A program made the translations under genes and the position numbers. From Embleya hyalina (GTDB lineage Bacteria > Actinomycetota > Actinomycetes > Streptomycetales > Streptomycetaceae): a DNA stretch of 64,000 nucleotides. The stretch covers positions 182,611 to 246,610 of the forward strand of contig NZ_BIFH01000028.1 of the NCBI RefSeq assembly GCF_003967355.1. The letters are read 5' to 3'. Each line of letters begins with the position of its first letter. Positions within the stretch are counted from its first letter, which is position 1. This document shows, one piece after another, positions 57,932 through 64,000 of this stretch. The notes under the pieces were generated by a model that made no database searches, was not told where the DNA came from, and saw only the letters and a program-made list of their open reading frames with translations.

Positions 57932-59197
57932 GTGTCGGACGACCCCTGGAGCGCCGTCGACGCCGACGCCCGCGTCCGCGTCCGTTCGGACGGCGCCGCC
58001 ACGATCGGGAGAAATGAAGTGCGACTTTTCGATGCCCCGGACGTTCCCCAGACATGGCACTGGGCGGCGTGGCTCGCCTACGCCGACGTGCTGACCGACG
58101 CGGGGGATCCACGCGGCGAGGCGATCCGGCTGGAGCACCGCTGCGCGACGGAGGGCACGGACCCCGCCCTGCCGGCCGCGGCCTACGCGGACGTGGAACG
58201 GCAGTTGGGCCTGGACGGTCTGCGGGCGGACGGTTCGTGGCGGTTCACGTGGTCGCGCGGTTTCGTCGACGAGGCGTGCTTCCGCCTCGCCGAGGACACC
58301 CGTTCACAACGCCGCGACCTGGTGGACCGGCTCACGGTCGACCTTCCGCACACCGCGACCGTCGACCCGACCGACCCGGAGCGGTGGGAGGGGGTGTTGA
58401 TCGACGCTCTGCTGTCGCATCCGGTCGCGCACCGTCTGCGCGACCTCGAACTGCACCTCACCGACTGGCACCACTCCGCCGAACACGCCGCGGCCGCACT
58501 CGCGAACCGAATACGCCCCCGATTGGAACGCCTCCACTTCGGCTACGACTTCGAGCTGCTGTACGCGCCCGGCAAGACGTCGACCGGCGGTCGGATCGAT
58601 CCCCTGGACCACCACCACACAGGGCTGGTACGGACCGACGTGTGGCGGGCGCTGCCCACCCTGCGCACCCTCGAACTCGAGGGAGCCTTCCTCTTCGGCT
58701 CCGTGTGCCACGACGGGGTGCGACGGTTGCGGGTACGGGGCCCGGTCGTCTCCGACGGCGCGCTGTTCGAACTGGGCGATACCCCCGGCGTCACGTCGCT
58801 GGAGGTCGAGATCGGAACCGACGTCTTCGGATGTCTTTGCCCGGTCGACCAACTCGACGAGCTGCGGGCCGCGGACTACCCCGCACTCGAACATCTCGAC
58901 CTGAGCGAGGCGGAGTTCGACGCCTCCCCGTACGAGGTGCTCGCGACCCTCGCCGAGTCCTCGGTGGTCCCACGACTGCGGTCGCTCACCATCGGCGAGC
59001 TGACGATCGAACGGGAGGACATCGACGGTGATCCGTCGACCGCACTGGCCGAACTCGTCGGCCGGTTCGCGCATCTGGACCTGATCGTGGACGGCATCGT
59101 CGACGTCGAAGGAGTCGACGACGAGGAGGTCGAACGCCTTCTCGCCGCGTCCGGCCCGAAACCGAATCCGGCCGTCGGCGGCCGAGACGACGATTGA
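57932..59197 (+). CDS. TIGR02996 domain protein with leucine-rich-repeat-like tail
   Basis: 421 residues from GTG 57932. The TIGR02996 core is at about 45-100: TWHWAAWLAYADVLTDAGDP then RGEAIRLEHR. The remainder is a set of LRR-like units (LRDLELHLTDWHHSAEHAAA, LRTLELEGAFLFG, LEHLDLSEAEFDASPYEVLA). It is a shorter paralogue in architecture of the protein at 22645-25440 but lacks the MORN-like part. No signal peptide or membrane segment. A GAGAAG sequence lies 11 bases before the GTG; ATG 57812 is an alternative start. Role unknown. Confidence 0.75.
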   Translation: MSDDPWSAVDADARVRVRSDGAATIGRNEVRLFDAPDVPQTWHWAAWLAYADVLTDAGDPRGEAIRLEHRCATEGTDPALPAAAYADVERQLGLDGLRADGSWRFTWSRGFVDEACFRLAEDTRSQRRDLVDRLTVDLPHTATVDPTDPERWEGVLIDALLSHPVAHRLRDLELHLTDWHHSAEHAAAALANRIRPRLERLHFGYDFELLYAPGKTSTGGRIDPLDHHHTGLVRTDVWRALPTLRTLELEGAFLFGSVCHDGVRRLRVRGPVVSDGALFELGDTPGVTSLEVEIGTDVFGCLCPVDQLDELRAADYPALEHLDLSEAEFDASPYEVLATLAESSVVPRLRSLTIGELTIEREDIDGDPSTALAELVGRFAHLDLIVDGIVDVEGVDDEEVERLLAASGPKPNPAVGGRDDD

Positions 59198-59661
59198 GCG
59201 GCGTCGTCGGCGCTCCCCACGCGTCGATGTCGGGCACCGGCGGGTGCCCGAGCGGGGAGCGCCGAACGTGCGGCCGCCACCGGATCGCCGCCACCCGTTC
59301 GGGCCGATCGGCCACGACCGCACTCGTCCTCAGGAGCGACAGCCGGCGTCCTTCGAGCCGGCCCGGCACCCACACCATGCCGGTTGTCGACGGCACAGGC
59401 TCGCCAATCGACGTCGCCCCGTCGACAACGCCGGCCAGGACGGCTGACCCACACGACGCGACAAACCGACGAGGGTCCGGGTATCGAATGTCGAGGAGCA
59501 CCGCTCCCCGGCCGATCGACCGACCGACCGATCGATCGATCGGCCCACCGCGACCGTCGTTGCCGCGTGAGCCGGACGGGGCTGTGCTTTCGAGAGCGAC
59601 GCCGGCCCGACCGAACCCGAGGATTCCCGGGACGACTTCCTCCGGACGATGACACCGCGCC
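59198..59661. other. Intergenic region with a long palindromic repeat
   Basis: 464 bases with no ORF showing coding bias. The only notable structure is the inverted repeat at 59510-59545, described separately. Confidence 0.5.
59510..59545. repeat. GATC/GACC-rich inverted repeat
   Basis: GGCCGATCGA (59510-59519) and TCGATCGGCC (59536-59545) are exact inverted arms; the 16 bases between are four-base units of CCGA and CGAT type. It can fold as a long hairpin and contains several overlapping CGATCG sites. It may be a terminator for the TIGR02996 gene or a slippage-grown repeat. Confidence 0.6.
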
Positions 59662-60381
59662 ATGCTCGATCTCATGAAGATCGCCGCGGCCCAACTGACC
59701 TGCGTTCCCGGGGATGTACCCGTGAATATCCGTCAACTCGCCGCGCTCGCCGTGCAAGCGCGCGAGCAGGGTGCCGAGTTGATCGTGTTCCCGGAGTTCG
59801 CATTGACCGGGTACGAGCTCGACATGATGGTCGACGCCCCTCACCTGTGGGTGACGGCGGACGACGCCCGTCTCGATCCGCTGCGGGCCGTCGGGATTGC
59901 CTGCGTCGTCAACGGTGCCGTCCCGACCGGCGGACCGCGGCCCGCCATCGGAACCTTCGTCCATCGCGCCGACGGCGAGTTGATCACCACATACCTGAAG
60001 CAGCACCTCTACGAGAACGAGCAGAGCGTGTTCGTCGCGGGTGATCGGGACGGTCGCTTCGAACTCGGCGGTCTCCGCTTCGCCCTCGGCACCTGTTTCG
60101 ACAACCACTTTCCGGACCTCACCGCGCGCGGGGCCGCGGACGGCTGCCGGGTACACCTGGCCAGTTCGCTGTACGGCACGGGCAACGGTGTCCACGAGCG
60201 GGCGACGATTTACCCGGGCATCGCCAAGGACTCGAACATGTACGTCGTCCTCGCCAACCACGTGGGCCCCTCGGGCCCGTGGACGGGCTGCGGTGGCGCC
60301 GCACTGTGGGCCCCGGGCGGCACCCTCCTGACGGAGGCCGACGATCACACGACCTCGGTGGTCCTCGCCGACGTCCTCTAG
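59662..60381 (+). CDS. Carbon-nitrogen hydrolase (nitrilase superfamily) protein
   Basis: 239 residues. The Glu-Lys-Cys triad is present: Glu in VFPEFALTGYE (about 45), Lys in TTYLKQHLYENE (about 113) and Cys in LGTCFDNHFPD (about 147). AKDSNMYVVLANHVG follows as in the family. It is somewhat short for a nitrilase (usually 260-300). The start is ATG 59662, or ATG 59674 giving MKIAAAQL as in many relatives; neither has a ribosome site. It probably cleaves an amide or carbamoyl bond. It stands alone, so the substrate cannot be told. Confidence 0.85.
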   Translation: MLDLMKIAAAQLTCVPGDVPVNIRQLAALAVQAREQGAELIVFPEFALTGYELDMMVDAPHLWVTADDARLDPLRAVGIACVVNGAVPTGGPRPAIGTFVHRADGELITTYLKQHLYENEQSVFVAGDRDGRFELGGLRFALGTCFDNHFPDLTARGAADGCRVHLASSLYGTGNGVHERATIYPGIAKDSNMYVVLANHVGPSGPWTGCGGAALWAPGGTLLTEADDHTTSVVLADVL

Positions 60382-60591
60382 CCGAAGACGTCGTGGTTTC
60401 GTTGGGAACACCCGGGCGGGTTGCCCGTACCCCGTCCGTCCAAAGGTTCGAACCATGTCTGTGCCGGTCAGACCCGAAGCCGTCCACACCGCCGCCTCCG
60501 GTCCCGACGCGCGGGCGTTTGCCGGGCTCGATGCAGCACATCTAGGATTATGCTCGGGTGAAAGAGCCTGCATGAGATCGGAGAGGACGCC

Positions 60592-61038
60592 ATGCCGGAC
60601 ACCACCGACCGCCACGCCCATGTGCCCCGCGAGGCCGTGGACGCTCGACAGTACGGTGCGCGTGAGCGTCTGGTGTGGATGGATACCGGTGTGTGGCGTC
60701 GGGCCCGCGCCCGCGCGGCCGACGACGCGCTGGATCTGACGCCGGTGCTCGAGGCCCTCCTGGACGCCTACGCCGACGGCCGGGTGACGGTGACCCCGCC
60801 CGCGGGCCGCTCCCTCGGGCCCACCCGCGACGGCACCCCTCGCACGGGGTGCCGCACGGGCCCGCTGTCCCACCGGGTGTGGTCACGCGCCGACCACCGT
60901 CGCGCGGCGGCGGGTGTGAAGTCCATGCCCGTCCTGTGCGAACTGCTCCTCGGCGGCTACGTCGACGGACACTTGACCACCACGTTGACCGCGACCGGCC
61001 ACGTACCCCGCACCCAGCGAGAGGACGACGCGGCATGA
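60592..61038 (+). CDS. Hypothetical protein with a duplicated helical motif (DUF6247 operon, gene 1)
   Basis: 148 residues, GGAGAGG nine bases before the ATG. Two related segments are seen: VWRRARARAADDALDLTPVL with LLDAYADGRVT (about 34-65), and VWSRADHRRAAAGVKSMPVL with LLGGYVDGHLT (about 97-130). Each looks like a helix-turn-helix or ribbon-helix-helix-like unit, so it may be a DNA-binding or antitoxin-type protein. Its stop overlaps the next start by 4 bases. No family name can be given. Confidence 0.6.
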   Translation: MPDTTDRHAHVPREAVDARQYGARERLVWMDTGVWRRARARAADDALDLTPVLEALLDAYADGRVTVTPPAGRSLGPTRDGTPRTGCRTGPLSHRVWSRADHRRAAAGVKSMPVLCELLLGGYVDGHLTTTLTATGHVPRTQREDDAA

Positions 61039-61391
61039 CCGAGCCGACCGCACCCCTGCCGAACGGCGCACGCCTGCCCCGCCCCGAGCGCACTCCCGAC
61101 GCCCTGCGCGTGGCCCTCGCCCGCGTCGCCCCGCACCGCCTTCCCGAGATGGAACGCCAGAAGAACGAGGCCTTCCAACTCGCCGCCCAGACCGCGCACC
61201 TGGGCCCGATCCAGGGCTGGCTGACGGTGTGGGCGGGCGAGGTCGAGGTCGAACGCCGCCCCGACCTCCTCTCCCGCCGCCACGCGGCCGAACAGACCCT
61301 GCAAACCCTCGAACGTCACGACCCCGCCTGGCAGGCCGCCCGGGCGGAACTCCTCGCCGTCCTCGCCGAGGCGCGCGAGGCAACCGCGTGA
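61035..61391 (+). CDS. DUF6247-like protein (gene 2 of operon)
   Basis: 118 residues. The pattern TPDALRVALARVAPHRLPEM, then GPIQGWLTVWAGEVEVERR resembles DUF6247, a small helical family seen beside RelE/ParE-type genes in streptomycetes. ATGA overlap upstream and GTGA overlap downstream make it the middle gene of a tightly coupled three-gene unit. An antitoxin-like role is inferred from position, not shown. Confidence 0.6.
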   Translation: MTEPTAPLPNGARLPRPERTPDALRVALARVAPHRLPEMERQKNEAFQLAAQTAHLGPIQGWLTVWAGEVEVERRPDLLSRRHAAEQTLQTLERHDPAWQAARAELLAVLAEAREATA

Positions 61392-61639
61392 CCTGGGCGT
61401 GGGAGTACGAACCCGACGAACCGTACGTGACCGCCGACGCTCCACCGGCGCTGATCGTCCAGATCGAGGACAAGGCCGCCGAACTCGTCCGCGCCGCCCA
61501 GGCGCTCCACCTCCACGGCGAGACCTACGAGGGAATGTCACCCCAGGGCGGCACGGCCCTGGTCGCGAACGGCATGTTCGTCTACCAGGTCGTCCCTCGC
61601 CACGAACGCGTCTACATCCTCCAAATCACCGCCTGGTGA
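61388..61639 (+). CDS. Small RelE/ParE-like protein (gene 3 of operon)
   Basis: 83 residues from GTG 61388, overlapping the preceding stop. PALIVQIEDKAAELVRAAQA is a helix, and NGMFVYQVVPRHERVYILQI a final pair of strands; the order helix then beta-sheet with Arg/His and hydrophobic Val-Tyr-Ile-Leu strands is that of RelE/ParE-type proteins. The gene order (small protein, DUF6247, RelE-like) suggests a toxin-antitoxin unit. Sequence likeness is modest. Confidence 0.55.
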   Translation: MTWAWEYEPDEPYVTADAPPALIVQIEDKAAELVRAAQALHLHGETYEGMSPQGGTALVANGMFVYQVVPRHERVYILQITAW

Positions 61640-62020
61640 CGCCCACCGGGTCGATCTCCCCGCGAACCTCGCATCCACCGAATACGAACACTCCCGTCCG
61701 CTACCTCGCCTCACCGCTGGTTGTTGATCCGTTTGCCGAGCCGCACCTTGACCCCGACGACGATGTCGCCCACGCTCGCGCCGTCCTCGAGCCCGGCGGC
61801 GGTCCCCGTCACGGTCTCGATGAGTGATCTGCCGGAACCTCGGTGCAGATCCCGGATTTATGCACTTCGCGGAAGCTCGTCGTCCGGAGTCGCATGCCCA
61901 GATGCCCATTTGTTTTCACTGCCAGGAGACTTGCCATATTGATCAGTTTCCGCCGGGCGTATACGTCGACCCAGGCGGTGCGCGGCCGATTCGATGGAGA
62001 TATTCTTTCTGGAGATGGGC
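61640..62020. other. Intergenic region with falling GC
   Basis: About 380 bases. From about 61840 the GC content drops clearly (TTTATG, TTGTTTTCAC, CATATTGATC) into the AT-richer gene at 62021. A short Cys-containing frame (ATG 61902, CFHCQETC) is open here but overlaps that gene by 73 bases; I do not call it. GGAG at 62011 is the ribosome site of the next gene. Confidence 0.4.
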
Positions 62021-62560
62021 ATGGTTGACTGGCGGCAGCTCGGAACTGCGACTCGAAACGCCGATGATATTCCGGCCGCCCTTGAAAGTCTGATATTTGC
62101 CCGCGATGGTGCCGAGGCGCAGATCGCTTATTGGAAGATCGACAACCATGTCATTCGGCAAGGTACGTTGTTCGATTCTTCCTATGAGGTTGTGAAGCTC
62201 CTGTGTCCCCGGCTCGGTGATCGCAGTCTGATTTCAAGACCATGGCTGTATGAGATCATGGCGCAGTTCTACTTCGGGTTCGATGTTCCGGGCAGTGCCC
62301 CGCCATATCTTCGCGCGATGGGATTTACCAGCCTGTGGCAGGCGTGTGTAGAGCTCATGAGGGAGATGCTGCCGGACATCGTGGAGCAAGACTTTCGTGA
62401 CACGACTCAGCCATTCGACCTCCGTCATAATGCTCTCATGCTGTTCGTTGGTCTGAATCCTGTTGATCGAGTTCATGAGGTCCTCGCCGAGGTTCTTGCC
62501 ATTGAAAAGAATGAAGAGATGCGGGCGGAAATATCAGAGAACCTTAGGGTTGTCCCGTAA
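62021..62560 (+). pseudogene. AT-rich helical protein gene, truncated by an IS element
   Basis: 179 codons from ATG 62021 (GGAG ten bases upstream) to a TAA that lies inside the left inverted repeat of the IS. Helical throughout, with HEAT-like spacing (WLYEIMAQFYFGFDV, LRAMGFTSLWQACVELMREM, VHEVLAEVLAIEKNEEMRAE). GC content is far below the neighbourhood, with A/T third positions, suggesting recent transfer. Beyond the IS the original frame goes on from 63707 (RRRIIRLDAILSDSEF). No family is recognised; small AT-rich helical proteins of this kind are often immunity proteins, but there is no toxin gene near. Confidence 0.7.
62544..62546. repeat. Target-site duplication TTA, left copy
   Basis: TTA directly before the left inverted repeat, matched by TTA at 63704-63706 directly after the right one. 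A three-base TNA duplication is usual for this type of IS5-family element. Confidence 0.65.
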
Positions 62561-62587
62561 CCGGGCAGCGTTCGACGTAGGGTCTGT

Positions 62588-62612
62588 GAGACGGCGCGGT
62601 TATCGCCGTCTC
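62588..62612 (+). terminator. Strong hairpin inside the IS left end
   Basis: GAGACGGCG (62588-62596) and CGCCGTCTC (62604-62612) form a perfect 9-bp stem with loop CGGTTAT. It sits between the left inverted repeat and the ORFs and may block transcription running in from outside, a known way IS elements limit transposition. It might also regulate the passenger ORF directly downstream. Confidence 0.55.
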
Positions 62613-62632
62613 GCACGCGAGGGAGGGCCCCG

Positions 62633-62824
62633 TTGGACCAGCACCCCACCTGTTGCTTCTGCTGTCAGGTCGTCGATCTCGATCGGGACGCGGCAGCGAC
62701 CGAACTCAGGCTCGGTGCAGTGGACCCGGCCCGAGGCGGTGGCGTGAGACAGAAGGCCTACGCGCACTCAAGCTGTCTGCGGGAGCGGGTCCACCGGAGT
62801 ATCGACCTCTGGTGGGAGTTCTGA
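62633..62824 (+). CDS. Small Cys-rich protein, candidate IS passenger
   Basis: 63 residues from TTG 62633 with GGGAGG eight bases upstream. HPTCCFCCQVV near the start and AYAHSSCLRERVH near the end give CxxC...HxxC, a possible zinc-finger or zinc-ribbon; it ends in IDLWWEF. It lies between the left IS end and the transposase, so it would travel with the element. No family is recognised. Confidence 0.45.
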   Translation: MDQHPTCCFCCQVVDLDRDAAATELRLGAVDPARGGGVRQKAYAHSSCLRERVHRSIDLWWEF

Positions 62825-62872
62825 GGCCAGTGGCATCGCGGAGCTGCCGATCCCAGGTGCGATGATCTTTCG

Positions 62873-63640
62873 GTGCCTCATGTGATCACAGCGTCGGAGC
62901 CGTCCTGGATGGGTCCGTTCACGGGGTTGAGCGCACGTTCGTTCGGCAAGCTGATCACGACGCTGCGTCGGGAGGGGGTGGACGCGCCGCGTCCGGGGCG
63001 GCCATGGTCGCTACCACTGGAGGACAGGGTTCTGTTGGTTGCCGCGTACTGGCGGACCAACCTGACACTGCGGCAACTGGCCCCGTTGTTCGGGGTTTCG
63101 AAGTCCGCCGCCGACCGAATCATCGACCACGCGGGCCCGCTGCTTGCACTCAAGCAGCGGCAGCGGTTCCGCAAAGACTCCGTGCTTATCGTGGATGGCA
63201 CCCTGGTGCCCACCCGCGACCACGGCATCGCCCAGCAGTCGAAGAACCACCGGTACTCCACCAACCACCAGGTCGTCGTCGACGCCGACACGCGCCTGGT
63301 CGTCGCGGTCGGGCGGCCCGTGCCAGGCAACCGCAACGACTGCAAGGCATGGGCCGAGTCCGGGGCAAAGGCCGCCGTCGGCAGGACCACCACGATCGCC
63401 GACGGCGGCTACCCGGGCACCGGCCTGCTGATCCCGCACCGGCGCCCCGCCGGCGGAGAGCTATGCGACTGGAAGAAGGAGCACAACCGCTCCCACAAGC
63501 AGGTCCGTGCCCGCGTCGAGCATGTCTTCGCCAGAATGAAGAACTGGAAGATCTTGCGTGACTGCCGCCTCAAGGGCGACGGCGTCCACCACGCCATGCT
63601 CGGCGTCGCTCGCCTGCACAACCTCCTCCAAGCCGCGTAG
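62873..63640 (+). CDS. IS5-family transposase (DDE)
   Basis: 255 residues from GTG 62873. N-terminal helical DNA-binding domain (LSARSFGKLITTLRREGVDA; RQLAPLFGVSKSAADRIIDH is the helix-turn-helix). Catalytic Asp in LIVDGTLVPTRD (about 104), Asp in TIADGGYPGTG (about 176) and Glu in RVEHVFARMKNWKIL (about 217). This is the compact IS427/IS1031-type transposase common in Streptomyces. Full length, no frameshift, so a single-frame enzyme. Confidence 0.93.
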   Translation: MPHVITASEPSWMGPFTGLSARSFGKLITTLRREGVDAPRPGRPWSLPLEDRVLLVAAYWRTNLTLRQLAPLFGVSKSAADRIIDHAGPLLALKQRQRFRKDSVLIVDGTLVPTRDHGIAQQSKNHRYSTNHQVVVDADTRLVVAVGRPVPGNRNDCKAWAESGAKAAVGRTTTIADGGYPGTGLLIPHRRPAGGELCDWKKEHNRSHKQVRARVEHVFARMKNWKILRDCRLKGDGVHHAMLGVARLHNLLQAA

Positions 63641-63703
63641 GCGGCAGCCGCCCCGACCCGCGGCGCACTCCGTTACGCCCGAAAATCAATTACGGGACAA
63701 CCC

Positions 63704-63760
63704 TTAGACGGAGGATAATTCGTCTCGATGCCATCCTTTCTGATTCCGAGTTCCTTCGCG
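63704..63760 (+). pseudogene. Continuation of the interrupted AT-rich gene
   Basis: Starting with the TTA duplicate, the frame of the gene at 62021 continues with RRRIIRLDAILSDSEF and then AGSGWERD, with the same AT-rich base use until about 63760. The frame stays open further but base composition changes, so the true C-terminus is uncertain. Confidence 0.5.
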
Positions 63761-63798
63761 CCGGCTCCGGGTGGGAGCGGGATGTATGCCGCCGGTAC

Positions 63799-64000
63799 TC
63801 ACCCCTCCGCTCCTGTTCCGCCGCGCAGGGCGGCCTCGGCGAGGTGGCATGCTCGACTCACCTGCAACAGCGCGGTGGTCTCCTGGTGGTGGCCCGGGGT
63901 CATCAGGGTGCGCACGGTGACGAACCGGGAGTGGTAGGCGAGGCGTTGCTCGTGGCAGCGCGGTTCGGCGTCGGGCGGGGGAGTGACTGGTAGGCGTCTT
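63799..64000 (-). CDS. C-terminal part of an unknown protein, cut by the window edge
   Basis: On the minus strand, 66 codons run in from the right edge to TGA at 63799: PPPDAEPRCHEQRLAYHSRF, VTVRTLMTPGHHQETTALLQ, VSRACHLAEAALRGG. Codon bias is typical of the genome. The helical, His/Arg-rich sequence is not recognised. The start lies outside the window. Confidence 0.45.
   Translation of the reverse strand, partial: RRLPVTPPPDAEPRCHEQRLAYHSRFVTVRTLMTPGHHQETTALLQVSRACHLAEAALRGGTGAEG

Larger units (their letters stand above)
62547..63703 (+). mobile_element. IS5-family insertion sequence, complete, with passenger ORF
   Basis: 1,157 bases bounded by perfect 14-base inverted repeats: GGGTTGTCCCGTAA (62547-62560) and TTACGGGACAACCC (63690-63703). 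TTA is duplicated at both sides. It holds a transposase gene in the right two thirds and, unusually, about 300 bases on the left with a hairpin and a short Cys-rich ORF. The ends are intact and the transposase is full length, so it may be active. It interrupts an AT-rich gene. Confidence 0.85.

Noticed and set aside
61902..62093. Small Cys-rich ORF (CFHCQETC)
   Set aside because: It overlaps the better supported AT-rich gene by 73 bases, has no ribosome site and loses coding character after 62020.
1..64000. CRISPR arrays, rRNA genes, replication origins, riboswitches
   Set aside because: I looked for regularly spaced repeats, conserved rRNA cores, DnaA-box clusters and known riboswitch cores and saw none that I could support.

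Overview
The window is about 64 kb of very GC-rich DNA with strong third-position G/C bias, frequent GTG/TTG starts, GGAGG-type ribosome sites and many 4-base start/stop overlaps. Together with the gene families (DIP1984 family, DUF6247, a TIGR02996/LRR protein, a SigE-type sigma factor, an IS5-family element and large NRPS genes) this points to a Streptomycetaceae-like actinomycete, probably a chromosome arm or another accessory region. I see no rRNA, no ordinary tRNA and no CRISPR array.

Region 1 (1-14.1 kb) is a small natural-product locus. On the minus strand, in transcription order, lie an adenylation-carrier-reductase protein, an aldo/keto reductase, a two-module NRPS whose thioesterase has a Cys nucleophile and is fused to a complete MFS transporter, and a fold-type-II PLP enzyme cut by the window edge. 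Divergently, a GNAT-like protein and an N-acylamino-acid racemase/o-succinylbenzoate synthase-family enzyme form a coupled pair. The shared 94-base promoter region carries an inverted repeat and a direct repeat.

Region 2 (14.1-32.8 kb) is mixed. It has a DIP1984-family gene followed by a tRNA-like, Y-RNA-like structure; a MerR-type regulator fused to a DNA polymerase III beta-clamp-like domain; a tightly coupled operon of a P-loop kinase and two AlkB-like 2-oxoglutarate oxygenases; a MORN/TIGR02996/leucine-rich-repeat protein; secreted enzymes (serine hydrolase, intradiol dioxygenase with a carbohydrate-binding tail, peptidoglycan-binding amidase); and a TetR/ketopantoate-reductase-like divergent pair, an alcohol-dehydrogenase-like oxidoreductase and an epoxide hydrolase.

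Region 3 (33-53.4 kb) is one coherent catabolic island, bounded on the left by a very long hairpin. A five-gene oligopeptide ABC importer runs with a PLP decarboxylase of the Orn/Lys/Arg type. A PucR regulator sits in the middle. Divergent from it runs a series of a diaminopimelate-decarboxylase-like enzyme, an N-acyl-D-amino-acid deacylase, a cytoplasmic penicillin-binding-type serine hydrolase, a membrane dipeptidase-family enzyme, a kinase/M23-like/class III aminotransferase fusion, an agmatine-deiminase-family enzyme and an amidase. The set looks built to import small peptides containing D- or basic amino acids and to break them to amines and acids.

Region 4 (53.4-64 kb) looks like a decaying, mobile margin: an orphan HicA-like toxin gene, a regulator gene cut by an in-frame amber codon, a SigE-type sigma factor with a membrane partner, a second TIGR02996 protein, a nitrilase-fold protein, a three-gene DUF6247 operon, and a markedly AT-richer gene interrupted by a 1,157-bp IS5-family element that seems to carry a small Cys-rich passenger gene.
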